Position numbers and translations under genes: made by a program. A DNA stretch of 64,000 nt from Streptomyces macrolidinus. Lineage in GTDB: Bacteria; Actinomycetota; Actinomycetes; Streptomycetales; Streptomycetaceae. Under the pieces are notes generated by a model that made no database searches, was not told the origin of the DNA, and saw only the letters and a list, made by a program, of their open reading frames with translations. Every line of letters begins with the position of its first letter. The first letter of the stretch is position 1. Positions 1 to 8,205 of the stretch are shown in pieces. The stretch is taken from assembly GCF_023887685.1 (NCBI RefSeq), contig NZ_JAMWMR010000015.1, forward strand, positions 1 through 64,000. The letters run 5' to 3'.

Positions 1-60
1 GTCGGTCGCGCTCTCCTCGTACGTGCCCATGTGCTCACCTGCCCCCGTCGTGTCGCCCAT
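1..60 (-). CDS. N-terminus of next injection-system operon gene (partial)
   Basis: An ATG at 60-58 opens a minus-strand reading frame that leaves the window after 20 codons. Only a hydrophilic, acidic N-terminus (begins MGDTTGAGEH) is visible. It starts 6 bp after the stop of the DUF4255 gene, so it is very likely the next cistron of the contractile injection system operon. Nothing in these 20 residues identifies the family. Confidence 0.55.
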   Translation of the reverse strand, partial: MGDTTGAGEHMGTYEESATD

Positions 61-66
61 GGCGGC

Positions 67-840
67 TCAGTCCGCCGTGATCTCCGCGCTGTCCGTGATC
101 TCCGCGCTGTCCGTGACGTTCGTGATCTTCGGGCCGGCCGTGATCTCCGTGATCGCCGTGCCGGGCTTCTCCGCCTCGGCCCCCGTGGCCCCCTCGCCCG
201 TATCGGCCCCCGGCGGCTCCGGCGCCCCCTCCGCCCCGAACGGCAGCACCCGTACCTCAGGCCGCTCCACCGGCTTGGCCGTCATCGGCGTCTCCAGGCC
301 GTCGATGAAGACGAGGGACGCCTGGTAGACGACGGACAGGGCGTACGGGGTCTGGTAGAGCATCCCCCACAGCTTCGATGTCTCGTCGATGTCCATCACC
401 ATCGGTGTGAACCGCACCCGCTGCGCCGCCTCCGCGAGGTTGCTGCCCGCCAAGTAGGGCTTCTCGCCCGCGAGTTCGATGACGTCCTTGGGCAGGACCG
501 GTATCTCGTGCAGTGTGCGCACCACGGAGCCGATGAGTCGCTGCCCCACCAGTTCGGTCTCGTCGCCGTACGCGCTGATCACGTAGTGCAGGTCGAGTGC
601 CGCGGCGGCCCGGCGTACCAGCGTGCCGTCCGGGGCGCGGGTCGGCAGATCGTTGGTGCGCCGCGAGGTGTTGGGGGTGACCTGGTGGAGGAAGACGGAG
701 ATGGTGGGGTCGGTCGGCGGCTCGGCGGGCGGCTTGCGCGGCTCCACCTTGACGGCCATGTCGATCTCCGGCTGCAGGTGGGACTCGATCAGCAGGGCGA
801 GGGCCTGGCTGACATGGGCGATGGCAAGTGCGTTGCTCAT
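67..840 (-). CDS. DUF4255 / Pvc16 N-terminal domain protein of a contractile injection system
   Basis: 257 residues. Residues about 1-190 read like the DUF4255 family (N-terminus SNALAIAHVSQAL, then a beta-rich core with a 'DEIPVLP'-like segment), which in extracellular contractile injection systems is a tail-terminator or sheath-associated component. It lies in the same minus-strand run as sheath and tube genes, which supports that role. The last 60 residues are Pro/Glu/Thr-rich and contain a perfect in-frame duplication of six residues (DSAEIT twice), encoded by an 18-bp tandem repeat at 77-112. Start chosen at ATG 840, preceded by GGGGAA. Confidence 0.8.
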   Translation of the reverse strand: MSNALAIAHVSQALALLIESHLQPEIDMAVKVEPRKPPAEPPTDPTISVFLHQVTPNTSRRTNDLPTRAPDGTLVRRAAAALDLHYVISAYGDETELVGQRLIGSVVRTLHEIPVLPKDVIELAGEKPYLAGSNLAEAAQRVRFTPMVMDIDETSKLWGMLYQTPYALSVVYQASLVFIDGLETPMTAKPVERPEVRVLPFGAEGAPEPPGADTGEGATGAEAEKPGTAITEITAGPKITNVTDSAEITDSAEITAD

Positions 841-913
841 GGCGTCGGTTCCCCGGTTCCTGTCTGTCGTGTCGCCCGTACGGCCACTCGTGCCCCTGCC
901 ACCGCGACATGGT

Positions 914-1708
914 TCACTTGCGCCCCCGGGCCAGGTATTCCGCCAAGCCGAGGGTGGCGCCCGGCCGCTGGGCCACGTCCTGCCGTACCTGACCGGCCAC
1001 GGAAGACTTCTGACGAGTGGTCACTTCCAAGCGGCCGATCTGTACATGCACCACCTGCTCGGGCGTCCGCCCGGGTCGGCGTGCGGACGCCTGCCGTGCG
1101 GCGGCGGCGCGGGCCGCCGTCGTGTCCGCGGGGCTGGGGTGCGGTGCCGTGGACACGACGGCGGCGGGAGCGGCGTCCGCGCCCAGGGGGGTGGGGGCGG
1201 ACGCCGCGACTCGGTCCGCGCCGGCGTCCGGGCCGGAACGCCCGGTGTCGCGCGGAGTGGCCCGTGACACCGGGAGCGGCCCGGCCGCGAAGGGCGCGGC
1301 GGGACGCAGCAGCGGTGCTTCGGGCAGGGTGGCGGCCGGGGCGGGTCGCACCGACTCCGTTGCCGCGAAGGGAGGTTCGGTGTGAACGACGGTCCGTTGG
1401 TGTTCCGTGTGCCGTCGGATCTCGGCCGGGGGCCGGGGACCGTCCCGGTCGGGCAGGACCGCGAAGGTGGCGGGCGTCCCTGCCGCGGCATCAGGGACGT
1501 CCGGTTCCGGCGCGCGGGCCCGTACGGCTTCGACGCGTTCGAACGGGCCGGGCAGCCGCGGCCGTAGCCGGGCGGTGTCCGGTGCCGCGGCGGCGTGCCG
1601 GGCGAGCAGCCGGTCCAGGAAGTCGGGTTCCGGCGCGGGCGCCCGCGAGGAGGGGTCGGACACTCGTGGATCAGACATGCGTGAGTCGGGCGCTCGGGAG
1701 TCAGACAT
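914..1708 (-). CDS. Pro/Ala-rich hypothetical protein of injection-system operon
   Basis: 264 residues, mostly disordered, rich in Pro, Ala, Arg and Thr, so the residue identity is driven by GC content. The only ordered part is the C-terminus (about 215-264), which carries a VHVQIGRLEV beta segment and ends in a 'LAEYLARG' helix. From memory this IGR(I/L)EV tail recurs in small proteins beside phage-tail-like baseplate genes. ATG 1708 is preferred over GTG 1714 because it gives an ATGTCTGA overlap with the stop of the upstream gene. Function unknown; probably a structural or scaffold component. Confidence 0.6.
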   Translation of the reverse strand: MSDSRAPDSRMSDPRVSDPSSRAPAPEPDFLDRLLARHAAAAPDTARLRPRLPGPFERVEAVRARAPEPDVPDAAAGTPATFAVLPDRDGPRPPAEIRRHTEHQRTVVHTEPPFAATESVRPAPAATLPEAPLLRPAAPFAAGPLPVSRATPRDTGRSGPDAGADRVAASAPTPLGADAAPAAVVSTAPHPSPADTTAARAAAARQASARRPGRTPEQVVHVQIGRLEVTTRQKSSVAGQVRQDVAQRPGATLGLAEYLARGRK

Positions 1709-2429
1709 CCGCACACAGCTCCAGGTAGTAGCGGCGCCGCAGCGGGCTGAGCGCCAGGATCTCCGGCTCGCTCCAGCCGTAGGCGGTGGCGAGCAGATGG
1801 ACGTCGAGGAGCATGTCCCGTGCCCACGCGTCGAGTTCGCTCCACAGGTAGGAGGCGATGTCGAGGTCGGCCCGGGAGGCCGTGTCGCAGTCGGGGCAGT
1901 TGATGTTCAGGGTGACGTCGGCGCCCGGGTCGGCGCTCTCGACGGCCTCGGCGATCCGCCGCTGCACCGGCACCGGGAGGGCGTCGGCGGGGTGCGGCGT
2001 GCCGTCGTGGACCGCCGAGACCAGGCAGCGGGCGAGCAGCGTGGCGCGCGGGTCGGCGGACCGGGCCGCGGTCGCGAGGTCGGCCGCGGCAGGCAGCCGG
2101 AAGGTGACGTCCCAGCCGTCCTCCGTCAGCCGTACGAGCGGCTGCCCGGGTCGGGTGAGGGAGCGGGCGAGGTCACCCGCGTCCAGCTCGAACTCCATGT
2201 CCGAGCCGCACACTTGGCAGTCCAGCCGTACCTGCATCCGCTCCCCGAACAGGGCGCGGCGCAGGGCGAACAGGTCTCCCTCGCGTTCGCCCAGCGGTAC
2301 GGCGGGCAGCGCCGCGGGGTCGAGGTCCGGGCGCGCCGTGCCGTGCAGCAGCAGGGCGCGCCCGGCGGGCGTCTCGGCGAGCCCCGCCTCCCAGGTGGCC
2401 AGCAGCTCGGCCGCCCCGGTGTTCGCCAT
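1701..2429 (-). CDS. Putative T4-like baseplate/hub assembly protein of injection system
   Basis: 242 residues from ATG 2429, chosen over GTG 2450 because GGGAGACC sits just upstream of it. Two Cys-x2-Cys pairs (CQVCGSDMEF near residue 90 and CPDCDT near 190) form a likely zinc knuckle. This architecture matches proteins annotated as T4-family baseplate hub assembly chaperones in contractile injection clusters. It directly follows the tube gene and overlaps the next cistron by 8 bp, so expression is translationally coupled. Family assignment is from memory and context. Confidence 0.6.
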   Translation of the reverse strand: MANTGAAELLATWEAGLAETPAGRALLLHGTARPDLDPAALPAVPLGEREGDLFALRRALFGERMQVRLDCQVCGSDMEFELDAGDLARSLTRPGQPLVRLTEDGWDVTFRLPAAADLATAARSADPRATLLARCLVSAVHDGTPHPADALPVPVQRRIAEAVESADPGADVTLNINCPDCDTASRADLDIASYLWSELDAWARDMLLDVHLLATAYGWSEPEILALSPLRRRYYLELCADV

Positions 2430-2477
2430 GTGGTCTCCCGGTGTCCTCACCTCGCGTCGGACAGGGCCTGGTCGGGA

Positions 2478-3002
2478 TCAGGCCGGGTTGAGGAAGGAGG
2501 GCTCTTCGGGCTCGGGGACCTCGTAGTCCCGCTCCCAGCCCTCGCATTCGAGCTTCAGCGACTGGATGGCCACCGCGTTGGCGTTGGCGTCGAGTTCGCC
2601 GAGGACCTGGTACTCGCTGGGCCAGGTCCGGTACAGCTTGTGCGAGACGGCGACCTGCCCGGCCTCGTTGAGGACCTGGATGACGATGTCCTTGCGGAAG
2701 TCGGCGAGGGAGACCTCGGCGCCGAGGCCCGCGCCGACCTGCCAGACCTTGTTGGCCCAGCGGTCGAACTCGGGGTCGTGGGTGACACCGCGTTCCAGTG
2801 TGATGCCCTCGAACTCGGAGCGTCCCGGCGACTTGCGCGGGGAGCTGGGGTCGCCGCCGTGCCGGTGCTTGACGACCTCGGTGGTGCGCTTGAGCGGGCT
2901 GACCTTGCTGATACCGGCGACCGTCCGACCGTCCCACAGGACTAGGAACTTGAAGTTCTTGTAGGGGTCGAAACGATGGGCGTTGACGGTGAACTCTGCC
3001 AT
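2478..3002 (-). CDS. Contractile injection system inner tube protein (T4 gp19-like)
   Basis: 174 residues, the usual length of phage-tail-type tube proteins. It starts with the short AEFTVNAHRFDPYKNFKF segment and contains 'GISKVSPLKRTTEVVKHR', typical of T4 gp19/eCIS tube subunits, which polymerise into hexameric rings inside the sheath. No signal peptide, consistent with cytoplasmic assembly. It lies 34 bp downstream of the sheath gene, the canonical sheath-tube order. High confidence in family; the role of the particle in this strain is not deducible here. Confidence 0.9.
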   Translation of the reverse strand: MAEFTVNAHRFDPYKNFKFLVLWDGRTVAGISKVSPLKRTTEVVKHRHGGDPSSPRKSPGRSEFEGITLERGVTHDPEFDRWANKVWQVGAGLGAEVSLADFRKDIVIQVLNEAGQVAVSHKLYRTWPSEYQVLGELDANANAVAIQSLKLECEGWERDYEVPEPEEPSFLNPA

Positions 3003-3036
3003 CGGATTCCTTCAGCTCTCCAAGATTCCCGCGGGA

Positions 3037-4965
3037 CTACAGCTCGAACCGGCCGGACTGGTCGAACTGGTCGAACTGGCCGAACTGGCCGAACTGGCCC
3101 GACTGGCTGAACTGGCCGGACATCTGCTGGATGTTGACGATCACGAACTCCGCGGGGCGGACCGGTGCGATACCGACCTGGACGTTCACGATGCCGTTCG
3201 CGATGTCCTCGTCGGTCGTGGTGTCGCGGTCGCACTTGACGAAGTAGGCCTCGCGCGGGGTGCTGCCCTTGAAGGCGCCCTGCCGGAAGAGCGTGTGCAG
3301 ATACGAGGACGCGACAAGGCGGATCTGCTGCCACAGGCTCTCGTCGTTGGGCTCGAACACCACCCATTGCAGGCCGCGTTGGAGGCTCTCCTCGATGTGC
3401 AGGGCGAGTCGGCGTACGGGGACGTACGCCCATTCGCTGTCGAGCGCGTCGGCGCCTTCCAGGGTGCGGGCGCCCCAGACGACCGGGCCGGTCGCCGGGA
3501 GGCTGCGCAGGCAGTTGACGCCGAGCGGGTTGAGCAGCCCGGTCTCGCGGTCGGTCAGGTCGACGGTGAGGGAGTGCACGCCCGCGAGCCGTGCCCCGGT
3601 TCCGGCCGGTGCCTTCCATACGCCGCGCTCGGCGTCGGTGCGCGCGATGACGCCCGCGATCGCGCCGGAGGGCGGGAAGGCGCGCAGCCGTCCGGTGAGC
3701 GGGTCGGTGAGGTGCAGATGCGGGAAGTACAGGCCCGCGTGGTTGCCGCGTACGGCGTCGAAGGCGGCGATACCGGCGCGCGCCGCCTCGGCGCCGGTCC
3801 ACTTGCCGGGGGCGTCGACGAGCAGGAAGATCCGCCGTTCCTGGCACAGGAGTCGGGCGGCGGAGACGACGGTGAGCACGTCCTCGGTCTTCTCGTACGC
3901 CGCGAGTTCGGGCAGGACGAGGAGGTTGACGTCGGCGACCTGGCGCAGCGCCTGGATGCCGGTCTTGTCGGCCTCGGAGCCGATCAGGTCGCGGGGACCC
4001 GGGGCCTCGCCGTCCGTGCCGCCGGTCAGCGGGAAGACGGGCGGGTTGACGGAGGCCTCCAGGCCGAGGTCGTTGGCGCACTCGCCGAGGAAGCGGACGA
4101 CGTCCCCGGAGTCGGTGGATCCGGCGACCACTTGGAGACGGCGGCCGAAGGCGGTGACTTCGGTGCCCGCGAAGGCGTGTCGGCCGTGGGCGTCGGGCAG
4201 GGCGCGCAGCTTGCGTTCGAGCAGTAGGCCCAACTCGGCGACGGAGCAGGGCACTTCGCCGTCGCAGTAGGGGTCGTAGAGCGTGAACTCGCGTTCCACG
4301 TCGCCGATCTTGACGGTAAGGTCGACGGCGAGGTCGGGCAGGTGGTGGCCGAACGGCTTGGAGACGGTGCCGGACGGGTCGGGGCGGCCCTCGCCGACCG
4401 CTTCGACGCGGATCAGCCGGGAGCCGGCGCCGACGACGGTGGGTGCGTAGCGGTCGCTGTCCGCGTCCATGGACAGGGCGGTGAAGCTCTCGCGGGCCCG
4501 GCCCCGGACGTCGAAGACGCGCAGGTTGAAGGTGTCGTCGGGGCACAGCGTGTGGTGGTCGACGGCCACGCGCAGGCCGTTGCCCCACACCCCCGGTTCC
4601 TTGGCGCGCACCTCGAGGACGTCGCAGTCGCTGTGTCCCTCGGTGGACCTGAGGGTGACGTGTGCGCACTGTCCGCTGCCCGCCTTGGTGACGCGGACGA
4701 CGACGGCGGTGGTGCCGCCGTTGCCGAAGAACTGGTGGACCGCGTAGCCGATGGCACTGCGCGCGCTGAGGCCGCCGAAGCGGCGCTCGAACTCCGCGAA
4801 GCTGGTGACACGCACCGGCTCGTCGATCGGACCGCGCCGGGTGTGGCCGACGAAGGCCGTCACCGATGTGGTCAGGGTCGAGATGGTGCGGGTGCTGCTG
4901 GGAAGCTCTTCGACGTAGACGCCGGGATACGTCGGCCTGGCGGCGCTCACCGCGCTCATCGGCAT
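3037..4965 (-). CDS. Contractile injection system sheath protein
   Basis: About 642 residues. The N-terminus has the diagnostic PTYPGVYVEELPSS motif of contractile tail sheath subunits, followed by a variable domain and the conserved C-terminal sheath domain (about 470-620, including 'ALHIEESLQRGLQWVVFEPN'). The sheath contracts to drive the tube. ATG 4965 lies 4 nt after AGGAGG; ATG 4959 is the alternative. The extreme C-terminus is odd: about ten Gln-Phe/Gly/Ser units (SGQFGQFGQFDQF style) encoded by 9-bp DNA repeats at about 3060-3120. First gene of the operon, with a 628-bp upstream region. Confidence 0.92.
   Translation of the reverse strand: MPMSAVSAARPTYPGVYVEELPSSTRTISTLTTSVTAFVGHTRRGPIDEPVRVTSFAEFERRFGGLSARSAIGYAVHQFFGNGGTTAVVVRVTKAGSGQCAHVTLRSTEGHSDCDVLEVRAKEPGVWGNGLRVAVDHHTLCPDDTFNLRVFDVRGRARESFTALSMDADSDRYAPTVVGAGSRLIRVEAVGEGRPDPSGTVSKPFGHHLPDLAVDLTVKIGDVEREFTLYDPYCDGEVPCSVAELGLLLERKLRALPDAHGRHAFAGTEVTAFGRRLQVVAGSTDSGDVVRFLGECANDLGLEASVNPPVFPLTGGTDGEAPGPRDLIGSEADKTGIQALRQVADVNLLVLPELAAYEKTEDVLTVVSAARLLCQERRIFLLVDAPGKWTGAEAARAGIAAFDAVRGNHAGLYFPHLHLTDPLTGRLRAFPPSGAIAGVIARTDAERGVWKAPAGTGARLAGVHSLTVDLTDRETGLLNPLGVNCLRSLPATGPVVWGARTLEGADALDSEWAYVPVRRLALHIEESLQRGLQWVVFEPNDESLWQQIRLVASSYLHTLFRQGAFKGSTPREAYFVKCDRDTTTDEDIANGIVNVQVGIAPVRPAEFVIVNIQQMSGQFSQSGQFGQFGQFDQFDQSGRFEL
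3058..3120 (-). repeat. 9-bp tandem repeats encoding the sheath C-terminal QF tail
   Basis: Around seven imperfect copies of GAACTGGCC/GAACTGGTC lie head to tail, in frame, at the 3' end of the sheath gene. They encode an (S/G/D)QF-rich tail of roughly 25 residues after the folded sheath domain. Such repeats can change copy number by slippage. Confidence 0.85.
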
Positions 4966-5593
4966 TCCCCCTCCTGTCCCTGTTGCGGGCACCGGACGAA
5001 GGCACCAAGAGGCAGGCGGCGGAAGGATGTTCGGGTTCCGAGTCGGGCAACGCTTGTGGCTCCTGATGCTCAGGTACGCGACTCACCTTGCTGCGCCGGG
5101 AGTTGAGCAACAAGGTGCCTTTCGGTCACCCCAAGGAAGTCTTTGGTGAAGGTCAAATCCTGGAATTCACTCATCGCTTCCGCGGGCCCTCGACAGCAGG
5201 CTCACAGAATCTGCACAGGCACAGCCGGGGCAGTACGGCACCGACTGCCCTGACATGCCCGGCGACCGTTGGACAGCGCGGCATCCGCCTTCCGGTCCCG
5301 CCGCGCGCCCCCACGCACCGCTCCCCGGTCGCGCGTATTCCGCATGGCGGGATCCACGGCGCTCCGGCGACGCCCGGAGTCACAGTCACCGCCTCTCGGC
5401 GGCAGCGACGGCGCGGGCATCGAGCAGGCCACCACCCCTCGGCTTGACGAATTGCAAAGTTTTGCAATTTGGCACATGATGGACGGTCTGCCGTACCCGC
5501 CACCGGTGCTCCGTACGCCGTACTGCCCCGTACCCCGTACCCCCCATCCCGCAGGAAGCACGGCAGTGTCGTCATCGAGGAGGAGACCAAGCA
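4966..5593. promoter_or_regulatory. Divergent promoter region between injection-system operon and arsR operon
   Basis: 628 bp with no convincing gene; open frames here are short and lack coding character. The left part must hold the promoter of the sheath operon; a TTGACC at 5156-5151 (minus) is a possible -35 but has no good -10 partner. The right part holds the ArsR-type operator described separately. Confidence 0.6.
5444..5469 (+). promoter_or_regulatory. Putative ArsR operator and -35 element
   Basis: A perfect palindrome AATTGCAAA-GT-TTTGCAATT spans 5450-5469, directly after a TTGACG hexamer at 5444-5449 that could be a -35. The 9-2-9 geometry resembles the 12-2-12 sites of ArsR/SmtB repressors, and the AT-rich sequence stands out in this DNA. 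It lies 125 bp upstream of the arsR-family gene, so autoregulation of that operon is the natural inference. Confidence 0.75.
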
Positions 5594-5935
5594 ATGCCGG
5601 TTCCGCTGTACCAAGCGAAGGCGGACTTCTTCCGGATGCTGGGGCACCCGGTACGGATCAGAGTGCTGGAGCTGTTGCAGGACGGGCCCAAGGCGGTACG
5701 TGACCTGCTCGCCGCGCTCGAGATAGAGCCGGCCGCCCTGTCCCAGCAGCTCGCGGTGCTGCGCCGCTCGGGGATCGTGACCTCCGCCCGCGAGGGGTCC
5801 ACGGTCATCTACCAGCTCGCCGGAGGCGATGTCGCGGAGCTGATGCGCGCGGCCCGCCGCATCCTGACCGAGATGCTCGCGGGACAGAGCGAGTTGCTGG
5901 ACGAGCTGCGGGAAGCCGAGGTCACGAACCGGTGA
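5594..5935 (+). CDS. ArsR-family winged-helix regulator
   Basis: 113 residues, full length for ArsR/SmtB proteins. It begins YQAKADFFRMLGHPVRIRVLELL and has the winged HTH 'EPAALSQQLAVLRRSGIVTSAREGSTVIYQL' region around residues 45-75. No metal-binding Cys cluster (CVC) is present, so a non-metal ligand or anion sensing is likely. GAGGAG precedes the start. Its TGA overlaps the GTG of the SulP transporter, and a palindrome upstream probably binds it, pointing to control of the anion transporter operon. Confidence 0.88.
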   Translation: MPVPLYQAKADFFRMLGHPVRIRVLELLQDGPKAVRDLLAALEIEPAALSQQLAVLRRSGIVTSAREGSTVIYQLAGGDVAELMRAARRILTEMLAGQSELLDELREAEVTNR

Positions 5936-7653
5936 GCTCCCTGGTGTCCCCGGCGCTCGCCCGGTTCCGTTCCCTGCTGCCCACCCGCGCCGACTGGGCG
6001 GTGATGGGCCGCAACCCCAAGCGTGACCTGCTGGCCGGGCTGACCGTGGCGATCGTCGCGCTTCCGCTCGCGCTCGGCTTCGGCGTCTCCTCCGGTCTCG
6101 GCGCCGAGGCGGGTCTGGCGACCGCCGTGGTCGCGGGCGCCCTCGCCGCCCTGTTCGGCGGCTCGAACCTCCAGGTCTCCGGCCCGACCGGCGCGATGAC
6201 CGTGGTACTGGTGCCGATCGTCGCCCAGCACGGCCCCGGCGGCGTCCTCATGGTGGGGCTGATCGCGGGCGTCCTGCTGGTCGGCCTGGCCCTGCTGAGG
6301 GCGGGGCGCTACATGGCGTACATCCCGGCCTCGGTGGTCGAGGGCTTCACCCTCGGGATCGCTCTGGTGATCGGCCTCCAGCAGGTCCCGAACGCGCTCG
6401 GCGTGGCCAAGCCCGAGGGCGACAAGGTCCTGGTGGTGACCTGGCACGCCCTGGAGGCGTTCGCCAAGGCGCCGAACTGGACCGCCGTCGGGCTCGCCGC
6501 GGCCGTGGCGCTCGTCATGCTGCTGGGCGCGCGGTGGCGGCCGACGATCCCGTTCTCGATCATCGCCGTGATCGCCGCCACACTCGTGGCGCAGATCTGC
6601 CACCTCGACGACGCCGCGCCGATCGGCGATCTGCCCGCGGGGCTGCCCGCCCCGTCCCTCGGCTTCGTCGATCTCTCCGCGTTCCCGTCGCTGCTCGCCC
6701 CGGCCGTCGCGGTGGCCGCCCTCGCGGCGCTGGAGTCGCTGCTGTCCGCGCAGGTCGCCGACGGCATGACCGTCGGGCAGAAGCACGACCCGGACAAGGA
6801 GCTGTTCGGCCAGGGCCTGGCGAACATCGCCGCCCCGCTGTTCGGCGGCGTCCCGGCGACCGGCGCGATAGCCCGTACCGCGGTCAATGTGCGCACCGGC
6901 GCCTCCTCGCGGCTGGCCGCCCTCGTCCACGCCGCCGTCCTCGCGGTCATCGTGTTCGCCATGGCCCCGCTGGTCGCGAAGATCCCCCTCGCCGCGCTGG
7001 CCGGGGTGCTGATCGCGACCGCGATCCGGATGGTCGAGGTCGGCTCGCTGCGCGCGATGGCCAAGGCCACCCGCGCGGACGCGGTCGTCCTCGTCCTGAC
7101 CGCCGTCGCGACCCTCGCGCTCGACCTGGTCTACGCGGTGATCATCGGCCTCGTGGTCGCCGGGGCGCTGGCGCTGCGCGCGGTCGCCTCCCAGGCCCGG
7201 CTCGACCAGGTCGACTTCCGCCCCGATCTGCCCGGCGAGCACAGCGAGGAGGAGCACGCGCTGCTCGCGCAGCACATCGTCGCCTACCGCATCGACGGAC
7301 CGCTGTTCTTCGCCGCCGCGCACCGCTTCCTGCTGGAACTGTCGGAGGTCGCCGACGTCCGCGTCGTCATCCTGCGGATGTCGCGGGTGTCCACCGTCGA
7401 CGCGACCGGCGCCCTGGTCCTGAAGGACGCCGTCGACAAGCTCAACCGGCGCGGCATCGTCGTCATGGGCTCGGGCATACGGCCCGGTCAGCGGCAGGTG
7501 CTGGACTCCGTGGGCGCGCTGGACCTGCTGCGTCTGGAGGGCCGGGAGTACGCGACCACGCCCGAGGCCATCGCGGGGGCCCGCGCGTATCTCGAAGGCG
7601 CCGGACTGCTGGAGCCCGTACCCGCACCCGCCACCGGGGTGGCCGTCCGATGA
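5932..7653 (+). CDS. SulP-family inorganic anion transporter with STAS domain
   Basis: 573 residues. Residues about 25-420 are hydrophobic with 10-12 membrane segments, including the SulP signature region near the start (LPLALGFGVSSGLG) and the FGGVPATGAIARTAVN segment. Residues about 440-560 form a cytoplasmic STAS domain. These carriers take up sulfate, bicarbonate or related anions; the substrate cannot be read here, and no carbonic anhydrase or sulfur gene is adjacent. GTG start overlaps the arsR stop by 4 bp and the stop overlaps the next gene (ATGA), so all three genes are translationally coupled. Confidence 0.92.
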   Translation: MSSLVSPALARFRSLLPTRADWAVMGRNPKRDLLAGLTVAIVALPLALGFGVSSGLGAEAGLATAVVAGALAALFGGSNLQVSGPTGAMTVVLVPIVAQHGPGGVLMVGLIAGVLLVGLALLRAGRYMAYIPASVVEGFTLGIALVIGLQQVPNALGVAKPEGDKVLVVTWHALEAFAKAPNWTAVGLAAAVALVMLLGARWRPTIPFSIIAVIAATLVAQICHLDDAAPIGDLPAGLPAPSLGFVDLSAFPSLLAPAVAVAALAALESLLSAQVADGMTVGQKHDPDKELFGQGLANIAAPLFGGVPATGAIARTAVNVRTGASSRLAALVHAAVLAVIVFAMAPLVAKIPLAALAGVLIATAIRMVEVGSLRAMAKATRADAVVLVLTAVATLALDLVYAVIIGLVVAGALALRAVASQARLDQVDFRPDLPGEHSEEEHALLAQHIVAYRIDGPLFFAAAHRFLLELSEVADVRVVILRMSRVSTVDATGALVLKDAVDKLNRRGIVVMGSGIRPGQRQVLDSVGALDLLRLEGREYATTPEAIAGARAYLEGAGLLEPVPAPATGVAVR

Positions 7654-8078
7654 TGGCCGCCCAGGCGGCGGGGCTGCCGCTGCGGCACGTCCTGACCCTG
7701 CCCACGATGGGCTCGGCCGTACGCCTGGCCCGGGAGACGGCGGAACTGGTGCTCGCGGAGTGGGGGGTCCCCGCTCGGCATCCGAGCGTGGACCCGGCGC
7801 TGCTCATCCTGTCCGAGCTGGTCGCCAACAGCGTGCGGCACGCCGCCGCGCTGTCCGAGACGGTCACCGTCATCTACGCGGCGAGCAAGGACACGTTCGC
7901 GTTCGCCGTCCATGACCGCCACCCCCACCAGCCGACCCTGTACGGGGCACACGCCGCGTCGCCGGGCAGCGGCCTCGGCACGGTCGTCGAACTGACCCAT
8001 TCACTGGGCGGCACCGCGGTGCTACGGGGAGACGCGGACGGCGGCGGCAAGAGCATCTGGATCACGCTGCCGCTGTGA
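7650..8078 (+). CDS. RsbW-like ATP-binding (HATPase) regulatory protein
   Basis: 142 residues. It has the GHKL ATPase N-box (LSELVANSVRHA, about residues 52-63) and a G-box (GSGLGTVVEL, about 107), the pattern of the small anti-sigma/serine kinase proteins that abound in Streptomyces. ATG 7650 overlaps the transporter stop. Partners of such proteins carry STAS domains; here the neighbouring STAS domain is the C-terminus of the SulP transporter, which makes a regulatory interaction possible but unproven. Confidence 0.82.
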   Translation: MMAAQAAGLPLRHVLTLPTMGSAVRLARETAELVLAEWGVPARHPSVDPALLILSELVANSVRHAAALSETVTVIYAASKDTFAFAVHDRHPHQPTLYGAHAASPGSGLGTVVELTHSLGGTAVLRGDADGGGKSIWITLPL

Positions 8079-8128
8079 CCGGGCGGCCAGGACGACCGGC
8101 AAGTGGCCATCGGAAGCAGCCTGTTCGC

Positions 8129-8176
8129 TTCCGGTTCACGGGGGGGCGTGTCGTTTCCGGTACACGGGGGGCCGTG
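8129..8176 (+). repeat. Two 22-bp direct repeats upstream of the M1 peptidase gene
   Basis: Copies at 8129-8150 and 8155-8176 match at 20 of 22 positions and are spaced exactly 26 bp apart. Each runs TTCCGGT-x-CACGGGGGG-x-CGTG in form. They sit 30-77 bp upstream of the peptidase start, where a promoter or operator is expected. Confidence 0.8.
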
Positions 8177-8205
8177 CCCGAAGTGCTGTGGCACGATCGG
8201 CTGCC

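Noticed and set aside
31..1728. 565-codon plus-strand frame over the injection-system genes
   Set aside because: Arg-rich shadow of the DUF4255 and Pro/Ala-rich genes with no ribosome site.
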